From assembly GCA_025403435.1 (NCBI GenBank), contig CM046344.1, positions 22,797,652-22,861,651 of the forward strand: a stretch of DNA of 64,000 nucleotides. Direction: 5' to 3'. The position numbers were made by a program, and so were the translations under genes. Each line of letters begins with the position of its first letter. Position 1 is the stretch's first letter. The notes under the pieces were generated by a model that did not search any database, was not told the origin of the DNA, and saw only the letters and a list, made by a program, of their open reading frames with translations. This document shows positions 11,109 to 22,649 of the stretch, piece by piece. The DNA is from Artocarpus heterophyllus (Eukaryota; Streptophyta; Magnoliopsida; Rosales; Moraceae).

Positions 11109-12426
11109 AGGTTTTTACATAAATTTGCAAGTTTGTGATCATGTTATATGCATAAATTTTGTGATCTTAATCTCTCCTATGCTTGAATTGAATTTTATAG
11201 AGAGATGGCACTCTAGGTTTCTATATAATATATATGTTGTCATGGATTATGTGGTGAATGTTTATTAATTAATTATGGTTGATTAAATCTTTGTTTAATT
11301 AATTAATTCATACCGGTTATGATTCCTTAGAGGTTAGAATGTGTATCTAGGTTTTTCATGTAATTAGATGGCAGACTATCTCCATCTAGGAATTGTTACT
11401 TAATTTAAATTTGTAAAATTTTGTAATTAAATAATTATTCGAAGAAGACGGATCTAGAAGATAGATGATGGCGCCTCCAGGTATTTCCTGAGTCTCTAAT
11501 TTTATGTTTTTGAATTGTTGAAAATAAAATTGATGAATTGCATTAAAATTGTATTTTCTAGAATAAGGGTTTTCTGCTCAATCGGCATGCCGGACGTCAC
11601 AGTTCGGCAGGCCGATGGCCACAGATCGACAGGCCGGACGTGTGGTTCGGCAGGCCGACAGTGGGGCAAAAATTAGGGTACTCTACCGGTAGGCCAAACT
11701 TTTAGTTCGGCAGGCCGAACCTTCATGGATCGGCAGGCCAATGAAGCATGACCGACTGGGAATCTCCCAGATCGGCCTGCCGACCGAGAGCTGCCAAGTG
11801 TCCAGAAAAGGTGCAATTTTTCTGGTGCAGTTTTAATTTTATTTTTGAGACGATTCTGAGAAACATTAAATTTAGATATGACCGGAAATATGAAGTATTC
11901 GATTCATACGGGATTGAAGACTTGAATATGGGTATTACATGAAGAAGGATACAGCTTGAGGATTAAAGGATGAAGAATCGATAAATGTCTCGATTATTCT
12001 CTTGTAATCTTAGTTTTCAATTCTCTAGGGTGGAACCATAATATTACGGTTATTATTATTTTGCTTGTAGCTTTGTTTGATTGCTTTGCTTGTCTGCATT
12101 ATAATATGATTTACTATGTATATTGATAACATGTCATATAGAATAGGGAGTGCTGCTCATATTAAAATTGTTCATGCATGATTTTAAAATAAAACTTGAC
12201 TTCAAAAGATTGAGTGGGAGAAGGTTTTCGAAGAGAGGACCTAAGGCCTCCATCGTTGGTCCATAGGAAGAACATGGTGGTCCCGATCCTTAGGAAGGGA
12301 TTTCTATCATATACCAGATTGGATCTCTGAAAGGATAAGGTATTTTAGTATGATTTATGGTTGCACACCCCTAGGTGGTGATTATAAATCATGGATAAAA
12401 TATTGAAACGGTGGTTATACACTCAC
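11109..12426 (+). other. Untranslated leader, internal region 1
   Basis: Non-coding between the primer site and the rearranged gag. It includes the motif cluster at 11581-11784 and AT-rich stretches. No gene seen. Confidence 0.6.
11581..11784 (+). promoter_or_regulatory. CGGCAGGCCGA motif cluster, leader 1
   Basis: About eight copies of a TTCGGCAGGCCGA-type 12-13-mer, some degenerate, in the opposite orientation to the LTR cluster. They end with one copy in LTR orientation (GATCGGCCTGCCGA, about 11770). It lies in the RNA leader between primer site and gag. Confidence 0.7.
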
Positions 12427-12930
12427 GTTAATTTTATTATTAACCTCCCCTAGGAGCTCTGTTAATAAAATTAATGGCCAAAGAACGATTATTAGTATAT
12501 GCTGGATCATACGGGTCCTGAATGGCATGTATTAATCAGGAGGGGATCCGTGTTCTTGATTGAATTTGGCATGACTCCCCTAGGAGCTTGTTGGATTCTG
12601 AGCGTACGATCACTAGAAAGATGCTAATGATCAGGCCCACTGCTATGTTAATGATCAGGCCCACTGCTATGTTAAAGATGCTAATGATCAGGCCCACTGC
12701 TAGGTTAATTTTATTATTAACCTCCCCTAGGAGCTCTGTTAATAAAATTAATGGCCAAAGAACGATTATTAGTATATGTAGAATCATACTGGTCCTGAAT
12801 GGCATATATTAATCCGGAGGGGATCCGTGTTCTTGATTGAATTTGGCATGACTCCCTTAGGAGCTTGTTGGATTCTGAGCGTGCGATAGCTGGAAAGATG
12901 CTAATGATCAGGCCCACTGCTATGTTATAG
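12427..12930 (+). repeat. Leader-gag junction duplication in internal region 1
   Basis: The block from GTTAATTTTATTATTAACC to GGCCCACTGCTATGTTA occurs twice (about 12428-12660 and 12711-12927). Between the two blocks AATGATCAGGCCCACTGCTA is repeated. Compared with internal region 2, about 320 bp containing the gag start codon are missing here: ...GGATTCTGAG is joined directly to CGTACGATC. Confidence 0.8.
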
Positions 12931-13540
12931 CTAGCATGAACAACATGCTACAGGCTCAACATCAGGATTATGAGACTGCGAGTAGATCTTGGATAATCTT
13001 GAGGACATGTTTGGAGGCCAGGCCATAACAAAGCGGCAAGGGACGCTTCGGAAACTCTTAAACTATAGACAGAGATCGGAGACATCTGTAAAGGAGCACA
13101 TGATGTTGGTCATGGGTTACCTCGCTGAAGCTCAAACCAATGGAGCCGACATCGATGCTGAAACTCAGATGACTATGGTCTTTGAGACTCTGTCTAAGGA
13201 ATCTATTCCGTTTAGAGCTACTTTTAATTTAAGCAATAGACGGGATATGACCTTGACAGAACTGATGAAACAGTTATAGGAGTTTGAACTGCTGATCAAG
13301 GAGTCTCCTGCTGGTGGTGAGGCCAACATGGTAGCTGTTTCTGGTTCCAATCCTAACTCTGGGAATGGAAAGAAGCATCGGGCCAAGAATGGGAAGTCTT
13401 CTATTCCTGCTGCTACCAAGAGCAAGAAGAAGTAGAAGAAGAACCCAAAGAAGCTTAAGTGCTTCTTTTGTGGTAAGGTCGGGCATATAAAGAAGCATTG
13501 CAAGGACTTTCTTTCCAAGGGAGGTAGGTGTGATCTTCTA
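12878..13540 (+). pseudogene. gag: copia gag, start deleted, internal region 1
   Basis: Capsid/nucleocapsid precursor. The first ~60 codons present in the sister copy (20372) are deleted. What remains includes LDNLEDMFGGQAITKRQG and NLSNRRDMTLTELMKQL, the UBN2-type copia gag core. A TAG at 13277-13279 (shared with internal region 2) is followed by a Lys-rich stretch with another stop and the CCHC zinc knuckle CFFCGKVGHIKKHC, which is intact. Not translatable as one protein. Confidence 0.85.
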
Positions 13541-14995
13541 TATTTAGAAACTTGTTTGGTTCAGGAATCCAGTGACATCTGGGTCATAGATTCCTGCGCA
13601 ACTAATCATGTTTGTGTATCTATGTAGGGATTCAAAGAAACGAGAAGTCTGATGTGTGAAGACTTAACGCTTCGGATGGGCGATGGATCCTTGGTCTCAG
13701 CGAAAGCAATGGGAGATGTCCATCTTTATTTTGATAATTATAGGAATTTAATTTTGCGAGATTGTTTTTATGTTCCTAAATTTAAAAGGAATTTAATTTC
13801 TATATCTTCTTTATTTAAAGACTCCTACGTGGTATCTTTTAAGAAAAAAGTGGTGATTCGTAAAAATAAATCTTTTATCTGTTCTGGATAGATGCAAAAT
13901 AATCTATATTTTATCAGACCTAAGATGGACTTATTGCTTAATGCTGAGACAAATGATAATGACTCAGAAAGACTTAAAACTTCTCACTCGAATAAGACTT
14001 ATCTTTGGCATTTGCGCCTTGGCCATATTAACCTAAATAGGATTCAAAGGTTGGTAAGGGATGGACCTTTAAGTCACTTAAAGGTGGAATCTATACCTCA
14101 ATGTGAGTCTAGTTTGGAGGGTAAAATGACAAAAAGACCATACGGGTCTAAGGCCAATAGGGCCGAAGGGGTTCTAGAACTTGAGCATAGTGATGTTTGC
14201 AGGCCGATGAACATCTGGGCACGAGGAAGGTATGAGTACTTCGTCACTTTTATTGACGATTACTCAAGATATGGGTATATGTACCTGATGCAACACAAAA
14301 GCGAAACTTATGATAAGTTCAGGGAGTTTTGGGCTGAAGTGGAAAAGCAATTGGGTAGACCCATAAAGGCACTTCGATCTGATCGAGGTGGGGAATACCT
14401 TTCTAATGAGTTCTTAGGACACTTGTTAGAGAATGGGATTTTATCCCATTTGACTGCGTCGGGCACTCCGCAACAGAATGGCGTAGCGAAGAGAAGGAAT
14501 AGGACTTTGTTGGACATGAGTAGGTCCATTATGAGTTATTCATCATTACCTTTATCCTTTTGGGGATATGCACTACAAACCACATGTTATCTTTTGAACA
14601 ATGTGCCTTCAAAATCGGTACCTAAAAATCCTCACGAGTTGTGGACAAGACGGAAGACATCCTTAAAGCATATTCGCATATGGGGATGTCTAGCTCATGT
14701 CCTGTTTAAGGATCCGAATAAGTTGGAAGCACGTTCGGAAGTTTGCGTGTTTGTAGGATATCCAAAAGGGACTAAAGGGGGTTATTTTTATAACCCAAAG
14801 GAAAATAAAGTCGTGGTTTCAACTAATGCAGCTTTCCTTGAGGAGAGTTACATGAACGACTTTAAACCTCGAAGCAAAGTGGTGCTTGAGGAGTTAAGGG
14901 GTGATCCGTTCACTCCGGAGGTTCTAAACGAATCCATTCCGATCGGTGTAGAAAAACCAAACAAACCTGAACAACGACCTCAGGGGCTTCGACGT
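13541..14995 (+). pseudogene. pol: copia protease and integrase, internal region 1
   Basis: The protease motif reads WVIDSCATNHVC, with Cys in place of the Gly of the aspartic protease DSG triad. A TAG at 13625-13627 follows and is shared with internal region 2. A 470-codon open stretch (13892-15304) then carries the pre-integrase HHCC region, where [15 protein letters not shown] is followed by QCESS. The last Cys is changed to Ser. The integrase core has HSDVC, SDRGGEY and QNGVAKRRN. The third catalytic residue, normally Glu, is Lys here. Protease and integrase should both be dead even if expressed. Confidence 0.85.
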
Positions 14996-14999
14996 TGTG

Positions 15000-16032
15000 G
15001 GAGGATCGGGCGTCAACCTGAGAGGTATATGTTCAATGGGGAGGTCTTCTTGGCTGAACCGGATGAACATGACAGGGATCCTTATACTTACGCAGAAGCT
15101 ATGCAGGATGTTGATTTAAGACTCTGGACAGAGGTCATGAACATAGAGATGAAGTCTATGGAGACTAATTGGGTCTGGGAGCTTGTGGATCTTCCCGAAC
15201 GGGTAAAACCCATAGGGTGTAAGTGGATCTACAAGAGGAAAAGAGGAGTGGATGGAAAGGTCGAAACCTTTAAGGCTAGACTAGTAGCTAAGGGTTATAC
15301 GTAAAAGGAAGGAATCGACTATGAGGAAACCTTTTTACCTGTAGCCATGCTTAAGTCCATCTAGATTCTCTTGTCCATAGCTACCGCTCTCGACTATGAG
15401 ATTTAGCAGATGGATGTCAAGATGGCTTTTCAAAATGGCTATCTTGATGAGTCCATTTATATGGAACAACCAGACGGGTTTAAGGTCACGGATCAAGAGG
15501 GTAAGGTTTGTAAGCTGCTAAAGTCTATTTATGGACTTAAGTAGGCTTCTCGTTCTTGGAACATAAGATTTGATCAAGTGATCAAGACTTATGGTTCTCA
15601 CAAAACGTGGATGAACCATGTGTTTACAAACACATTAAGGATAGGAAGGTGGTTTTTCTACTGCTCTATGTAGATGACATTCTACTAATTGGCAATGACG
15701 TTGGGGCGTTGTAATCGGTCAAATTATGGTTGACCAAGCAGTTTGACATGAAGGACTTAGGTGAGGCTAATTTTGTTCTCGGTATCCAGATCTTTCGGGA
15801 TAGGAAGAACAAAATGATAGCTTTGTCTCAGGCCGGCTACATAGATAAAATTCTCAGGAGGTTTGCAATGCAGGATTCCAAGAAAGGTGGGCAACCATCT
15901 TGGTTTGGAATTACTCTTTCTAAGAAAGACTCTCCAAAGTCTTATGAAGAAAGAGAATACATGAAGAAGGTGCCTTATGCTTCAGTAGTGGGTAGTCTCA
16001 TGTATGCCATGCTTTGCACACGAACGGATTAG
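15000..16032 (+). pseudogene. pol: copia reverse transcriptase, internal region 1
   Basis: From the integrase C-terminal tail (RRCGRIGRQPERYMFN) through GCKWIYKRKRGVDGKVETF and KARLVAKGYT, the stop at 15302 and several further stops, to LLYVDDILLIGND (about 15660) and the RT thumb TKQFDMKDLGEANFVLGIQI (15730-16032). The YVDD active site is kept. At least four TAG/TAA codons and one frameshift break the frame. Confidence 0.85.
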
Positions 16033-16039
16033 CTATGCG

Positions 16040-16654
16040 GTCGGGATTGTATGTCGATTTTAGGCGAATCCAGGACTGAACCATTGGGTTACGGTAAAGC
16101 ATATTTTCAAGTACCTGAGAAGGACTCGAGGGTATATGCTTGTGTATTCGGGTAAAGATTTACCTCCTCTAGGATACACTGACTCGGATTTTCAATCCTA
16201 TCTGGATTCTAGGAAATCGACTTCGGGGTTTGTGTTTACTCTGGGTGGCGGTGCCATCAGTTGGAGAAGTGCAAAGCAAGATTGCACTTTGGATTCAATG
16301 ATGGAGGCCAAGTATGTGGCGGCTAGTGATGCTTCGAAAGAAGCAGTGTGGCTCTGCAAGTTCCTTGGGGATCTTGTGGTAGTTCCTGGTATGGATAAAG
16401 CGGTATCACTATACTGTGATAACAATGCGGCAGTAGCTAATGCTAAGGAACCAAGATTTCACAAGAAGAGTAAGCATATTGATCGGAAGTATTATGTGAT
16501 AAAGGACTTCGTTGAGGGCGGGCATGTCATAGTGTGCAAGATCGCGTCAGAGGATAATTTAGCTGATCCATTTACGAAGACACTTACTGGGAGAGTCTTC
16601 GAGAGGCATGTGGAAGCTATGGAAATGCGAAATTTGCTGTATTTACTCACTTAG
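16040..16654 (+). pseudogene. pol: copia RNase H, internal region 1
   Basis: Open frame 16136-16654 encodes the copia RNase H: LVYSGKDLPPLGYTDSDFQS, GGGAISWRSAKQDC, YCDNNAAVANAKEPRFHKKS and the terminal LADPFTK block, ending in a stop just before the polypurine tract. The linkage to the RT is broken by a frameshift near 16030. Confidence 0.85.
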
Positions 16655-16657
16655 AGC

Positions 16658-16668
16658 AAGTGGGAGAT
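16658..16668 (+). other. Polypurine tract, internal region 1
   Basis: AAGTGGGAGAT immediately before the LTR. It is conserved exactly at 24310-24320 and 58261-58271. Confidence 0.85.
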
Positions 16669-18680
16669 CGTTAGACATGTATGCCCTAAGGAGTAAAAAT
16701 GTAATACGTTTTTGGACACATTTTTATCAATAAAGAATTTATTCATTTATATATACCAAATCTTGTCCTCTTTACGTTCATATTTGTTGAATGTATGATA
16801 AGCAAACAGTAGTCTGAGACTATCTGTCTAAACCTTAAGAATTGGGCATATGATGGACTGATTATGCGGAAGACACGATTCTTAAGGTGACGGTCTAAAA
16901 CATATGATCCGCAATCAATGGAATATAGTGGGGTGCTTTATTCATGTAAAGATTGTTATGTTGTCTATATCCCTTATGGGAGATGGTTTGTCTTGACCAT
17001 CAGAGTTGGACTCCGTGAATAGAAACTTTGGCACGTTGTCATAGGTGACGATGTGTTGGATCGGGACATAAAGTGAATTGATTTGGATTAATAATTCTGT
17101 CTTGGCAAATTGATTCACTTTAGACACTCATTTGTATTGTATCTTAATCCTGAGATGAATAATGGGCCCGTTGTCTCGACTTGTGTCTTTTGATGTGCCA
17201 AAGGTGACACCCACATCTCAATAGTGGTATGCATGCCGGTACGTTAGAGTCATGACTCTTGATAGCGTAGACTTGTTATTCATAGATATGGAATCCATAG
17301 CTCCTCTTTAGGAGTTATGATATCCTCTTATATACGTTGTCCTGTAATTGGAAAACTGGAGTGCTCAACCATTCGGATACATAGGTGTAACCGAATGGTA
17401 TACTATCTTTGGATGGTAAGTTTTCTAATGGTGAGACAATGGAACGTAAGATAAAAATAATCCGGAAGGTAAGATAGAACTTGTCCTTAAGCCGATTATG
17501 GATGATCATATGGGGATACGATACACTATGATATGTCATGGAGACTTAGCTACACGAGCTTTGTAATTTTATAAAGTTCGAGTGTGCAGCTCCAAGCTTT
17601 TAGTGGAGTAGCGTTAGAGTTGATAATTATGAAATGTATATCTGGGATATTGGGTTTCATAATTATCATGAGCTTGAACTTTATATGTCCATTTTGGTCC
17701 CCTTTGCTAGCTCACAAAGTCTTGTAACGACACAGCGTGCTTTTCTAATAATTGGTGACTTATGTCAAATTTATCAGATTGGTTTAAAATTTGTAAGAAT
17801 CAAGTAATTCATGTCTGTTTATCGGTTGAATTAAATATGTAAGAAATTAGTTCAAGATAAACTTGTTGAATTATTATGATCAGATAATTCTTGTCTGGTT
17901 ATTGGTTGTTTTAATTTTGGACAAATTAGAACAAGATAAACTTGTAGAATTATTGTGAATTGATTTATTTTCTTAGAGATTATCTTGATAAAGTTTGTTT
18001 TGATCAGATAACTTTTCTATTGGGTTATTTGAATCAAAACTAAGACTTTATCCTTTAGAATCTCGGGTGGAAAATAAGAGATTCGTGGAGATTTTTTCTC
18101 GGGAGTTCGGCCTGCCGAATACATGTTCGGCATTCCGAAGGGGCCTGTTCGGCCTGCCGATCAGCGGGAGATAAGATTACACGTTTTCACGTGGATCTTA
18201 TCAGATATTGATCTAAATTTGATTCTGTTTCGAGTTTTTGAGACCTAATCTAATAGGGACTGACCCCAAGACCAATTGGTATAAAAAGGGAGTGAGTCTC
18301 ATGATTTACTCAGATCAATTTGAGAGATTAAGAGTGATGCTCTTCTGGTGAGCATCTGAAAACTCCCTGAGAGCTTTTGCTCACAAATCATGAACACTAG
18401 CTTTGGGTTCTCTCTATTTGTTGGAAGGAGAGTCACCGGTGGAAGAGCTGTACGTGTGAGCCCACACTCACTCCAATTGTGGATAGGGAATAGCAAAGAA
18501 GACCAGTTGGTTGAGGCTCTTCTGGAACGTTACTTCTCTACACAGGTTGCGGAGGTTCTTCGGCACACAAAGGTTAGTAAGATCTGTCTAATTTATACAT
18601 ATAACATGTCGAACTTGTGTTTTAGAAATTACTCTGATGAAAAAATTTTTAAAATTCCGCTGCGCACTTTGTTTCCCACA
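16669..18680 (+). repeat. Array LTR2 (shared middle LTR, hybrid)
   Basis: 2012 bp. It starts CGTTAGACATG (CG instead of TG, as in LTR3) and ends CCCACA (as in LTR1, unlike CCAACA in LTR3). It has a TATA-like GGTATAAAAAGGG at about 18278-18290. Variant sites in the left part mostly follow LTR3, those in the right part follow LTR1. It is followed directly by a second primer site. Confidence 0.9.
18106..18161 (+). promoter_or_regulatory. GGCCTGCCGA motif cluster, LTR2
   Basis: Three sites: TTCGGCCTGCCGA, a mutated TTCGGCATTCCGA, and TTCGGCCTGCCGAT, about 120-170 bp upstream of the TATA box. Confidence 0.65.
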
Positions 18681-18682
18681 AT

Positions 18683-18695
18683 TGGTATTAGAGCC
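18683..18695 (+). other. Primer binding site, initiator tRNA-Met (internal region 2)
   Basis: TGGTATTAGAGCC, one C-to-T change from the functional site in internal region 1. Confidence 0.85.
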
Positions 18696-20371
18696 AGGTT
18701 TTTACATAAATTTGGAAGCTTGTGATCATGTTATATGCATAAATTTTGTGATCTTAATCTCTCCTATGCTTGAATTGAATTTTATAGAGAGATAGCACTC
18801 TAGGTTTCTATATAATATATATGCTGTCATGGATTATGTGGTGAATGTTTATTAATTAATTATGGTTGATTAAATCTTTGTTTAATTATTTATTAATTAA
18901 TTAATTCATACCGGTTATGGTTCCTTAGAGGTTAGAATGTATATATAGGTTTTTCATGTAATTAGATGGCAGACTATCATCTCCATCTAGGAATTGTTAT
19001 TTAATTTAAATTTGTAAAATTTTGTAAATAAATAATTATTCGTTGAAGACGGATCTAGAAGATAGATGACGGCGCCTCCAGGTATTTCCTGAGTCTCTAA
19101 TTTTATGTTTTTGAATTGTTGAAAATAAAATTGATGAATTCCATTAAAATTGCATTTTCTAGTATGAGGGTTTTCTGCTCGTTCGGCATGCCGGACGTCA
19201 TAGTTCGGCAGGCCGATGGTCACAGATCGGCAGGCCGGACGTGTGGTCCGGCAGGCTGACAGTGGGGCAAAAATTGGGGTGCTCTGTCGGCAGGCCAAAC
19301 TTTTAGTTTGGTAGGCCGAATCTTCATGGATCGGTAGGCCGATGTAACAGATTGGCAGGCCGATGAAGCATGACTGACAGGCCGATCTCCCAGATCGGCC
19401 TGCCGACCGAGAGCTGCCAAGTGTCTGAAAAAGTTGCAATTTTTTCGATACAGCTTTAATTTTATTTTTAGACGATTCTGAGAAATATTAAATTTGGATA
19501 TGACCGGAAATATGAAGTATTCGATTCATACGGGATTGAAGACTTGAATATGGGTATTACATGAAGAAGGATACAACTTGAGGATTCAAGGATGAAGAAT
19601 CGATAAATGTCTCGATTATTCTCTTGTAATCTTAGTTTTCTATTCTCTAGGGTGGAACCATAATATTACGGTTATTATTATTTTACTTGTAGCATTGCTT
19701 GATTGCTTTGCTTGTCTGCATTATAATATGATTTACAATGTATATTGATAACATGTCATATAGAATAGGAAGTGCCGCTCATATTAAAATTGTTCATGCA
19801 TGATTTTAAAATAAAACTTGACTTCAAAAGATTGAGTGGGAGAAGGTTTTCGAAGAGAGGACCTAACGCCTCCATCGTTGGTCCATAGGAAGAACATGGT
19901 GGTCCTGACCCCTAGGAAGGGATTTCTGTCACGTACCAGATTGGATCTCTAAAAGGATAAGGTATTTTAGTATGATTTATGGTTGCACACCCCTAGGTGG
20001 TTATTATAAATCATGGATAAAATATTGAAACGGTGGTTATACACTCACGTTAATTTTATTATTAACCTCCCCTAGGAGCTCTGTTAATAAAATTAATGGC
20101 CAAAGAAACGATTATTAGTATATGCTGGATCCTACGGGTCCTGGATGGCATATATTAATCAGGAGGGGATCCGTGTTCCTGATTGAATATGGCATGACTC
20201 CCCTAGGAGCTTGTTGGATTCTGAGTTGGGAATTATCATTGTAAGGTTGTGATATTTTCAAGGTTTTGACACATAAACACATTTGTATGTTTTTACATGA
20301 TTGTGTTATCTTACTAAATTATTATATATGTTTGCTTATGTTTGGTATATGATTCTTTATTGTCGATTGAA
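18696..20371 (+). other. Untranslated leader, internal region 2
   Basis: About 1.7 kb, non-coding, from primer site to gag ATG. It includes the motif cluster (19182-19410) and a strong hairpin. The final 150 bp before the ATG (about 20220-20371), absent from internal region 1, are AT-rich. Confidence 0.65.
19182..19410 (+). promoter_or_regulatory. CGGCAGGCCGA motif cluster with hairpin, leader 2
   Basis: About ten full or degenerate copies of TCGGCAGGCCGA. The last two, in opposite orientation, form a perfect 11-bp stem: CAGGCCGATCT at 19378-19388, a 3-nt loop, and AGATCGGCCTG at 19392-19402. The position between primer site and gag is where retroelements keep dimerisation and packaging signals. 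Confidence 0.7.
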
Positions 20372-21200
20372 AATGTCTAAAAACGCTTTATCTTCGATAC
20401 TTGACAAAAATCAATTGACCGGTGAGAATTATAACAACTGGAAATGGGACCTGGACATCGTCCTATCCTTTGAGAAACTAAAATATGTACTGACAACTCC
20501 TTGTCCTCCCGAGCCTACGGGAGACTCAAGTAATGAGCAATTCCAAGCGTACGATCGCTGGAAAGATGCTAATGATCAGGCCCGCTGCTATGTTATGGCT
20601 AGCATGAACAACGTGCTGTAGGCTCAACATCAGGATTATGAGACTGCGAAGCAGATCTTGGATAATCTTGAGGACATGTTTGGAGGCCAGGCCATAACAA
20701 AACGGCAAGGGGCGCTTTGAAAACTCTTAAACTGTAGACAGAGACCGGGGACATCTGTAAAGGAGCACATGATGTTGGTCATGGGTTACCTTGCTGAGAC
20801 TCAAACCAATGGAGCCGACATCGATGCTGAAACTCAGATGACTATGGTCTTTGAGACTCTGTCTAAGGAATTTATTCTGTTTAGAGCTACTTTTAATTTA
20901 AAAAATAGACGGGATATGACCTTGACAGAACTGATGAAACAGTTATAGGAGTTTGAACTACTGATCAAGGAGTCTCCTGCTGGTGGTGAGGCCAACATGG
21001 TAGCTGCTTCTGGTTCTAATCTTAACTCTGGGAATGGAAAGAAGCAACGGGCCAAGAATGGGCAGTCTTCTATTCCTGCTGCTACCAAGAGCAAGAAGAA
21101 GAAGAAGAAGAACCCAAAGAAGCTTAAGTGCTTCTTCTGTGGTAAGGTCAGGCATATAAAGAAGCATTGCAAGGACTTCCTTTCCAAGGGAGGTAGGTGT
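20372..21200 (+). pseudogene. gag: copia gag, internal region 2
   Basis: Starts at an ATG (MSKNALSSILDKNQLTGENY) matching the gag start of the 50644 element at 54318. The N-terminal part continues NWKWDLDIVLSFEKLKYVL. A TAG interrupts at about 20620. Further down the TAG at 20946-20948 is shared with internal region 1. The basic KKKKKK stretch and CCHC knuckle CFFCGKVRHIKKHC follow (21140-21170); the knuckle keeps all four metal ligands, although the Gly before His is now Arg. Confidence 0.85.
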
Positions 21201-22646
21201 GATCTTCTATATTTAGAAACTTGTTTGGTTGAGGAATCCAGTGACATCTGGGTCATAGATTCTGGTGCAACTAATCATGTTTGTGTTTCTCTGTAGGGAT
21301 TCAAAGAAACGAGAAGTCTGTTGTGTGAAGACTTAACGCTTCGGATGGGCGATGGATCCTTGGTCTCAGCGGAAGCAGCGGGAGATGTCCATCTTTATTT
21401 TGATAATTATAGGAATTTAATTTTGCGAGATTGTTTTTATGTTCCTAAATTTAAAAGGAATTTAATTTCTGTATCTTCTTTATTTAAAGACTCCTACGTG
21501 GTATCTTTTAATGAAAAAGTGGTGATTCGTAAAAACAAATCTTTTATCTGTTCTAGATGGATGTAAAATAATTTATATTTCATCGGACCTAAGATGGACT
21601 TATTGCTTAATGCTGAGATAAATGATAATGACTCAAAAAGTCTTAAAACTTCTCACTCTAATAAGACTTATCTTCGGCATTTGCGCCTTGGCCATATTAA
21701 CCTGAATAGGATTCAAAGGTTGGTAAGGGATGGATCTTTAAGTCACTTAAAGGTGGAATCTATACCTCAATGTGAGTCTTGTTTGGAGGGTATAACGACC
21801 AAAAGACCATACGGGTCTAAGGGCAATAGGGCCGAAGGGGTTCTAGAACTTGTGCATAGTGATGTTTGCGGGCTGATGAACATCCGGGCACGAGGAGGGT
21901 ATGAGTACTTCGTCACTTTTGTTGACAATTACTCAAGATATGGGTATGTGTACCTGATGCAACAGAAAAGTGAAACTTATGATAAGTTCAGGGAGTTTCG
22001 GGCTGAAGTGGAAAAGCAATTGGGTAGACCCATAAAGGAACTTCAATCTGATCGAGGTGGGGAATACCTTTCTGATGAGTTCTTGGGACACTTGTTAGAG
22101 AATGAGATTTTATCCCATTTGACTGCGCCAGGCACTCCGCAGCAGAATGGCGTAGCAGAGAGAAGGAATAGGACTTTGTTGGACATGATTAGGTCCATGA
22201 TGAGTTATTCATCATTACCTTTATCCTTTTGGGGATATGCACTACAAACCACATGTTATCTTTTGAACAATGTGCCTTCAAAATCGGTCCCTAAAACTCC
22301 TCACGAGTTGTGGACAAGACAGAATACATTCTTAAACCGTATTCGCATATGGGGATGTCTGGCTCATGTCCTGTTTAAGGATCCGAATAAGTTGGAAGCA
22401 CGTTTGGAAGTTTGCGTGTTTGTAGGATATCCAAAAGGGAATAAAGGGAGTTATTTTTATAACCCAAAGGAAAATAAAGTCGTGGTTTCAACTAATGCAA
22501 CTTTCCTTGAGGAGAGTTACATGAACGACTTTAAACCTCGAAGCAAAGTGGTGCTTGAGGAGTTAAGGGGTGATCCGTTCACTCTAGAGGTTCCGAACAA
22601 AACCATTCCGATCGGTGTAGAAAAACCAAACAAACCTAAACAATGA
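21201..22646 (+). pseudogene. pol: copia protease and integrase, internal region 2
   Basis: Protease WVIDSGATNHVC keeps the DSG triad. The TAG at 21294-21296 is shared with internal region 1. The integrase open frame 21594-22646 has an intact zinc region ([20 protein letters not shown]) and the catalytic blocks HSDVC, SDRGGEY and QNGVAERRN with Asp, Asp and Glu in place. Integrase is thus better preserved than in region 1, but cannot be made as part of a full polyprotein. Confidence 0.85.
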
Positions 22647-22649
22647 TCT

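Noticed and set aside
12536..12917. Overlapping open frames on both strands in the duplicated leader-gag joint
   Set aside because: Created by the short repeated unit AATGATCAGGCCCACTGCTA; not gag frame.
13165..13518. Minus-strand frames over copia gag (also 20834-21256 and 54779-55112)
   Set aside because: Antisense to the Lys-rich gag region; composition shadows.
19220..19439. Minus-strand Cys/Arg-rich frames across the leader motif cluster
   Set aside because: Made by the repeated TCGGCAGGCCGA motif; no conserved start or length in the sister leaders.
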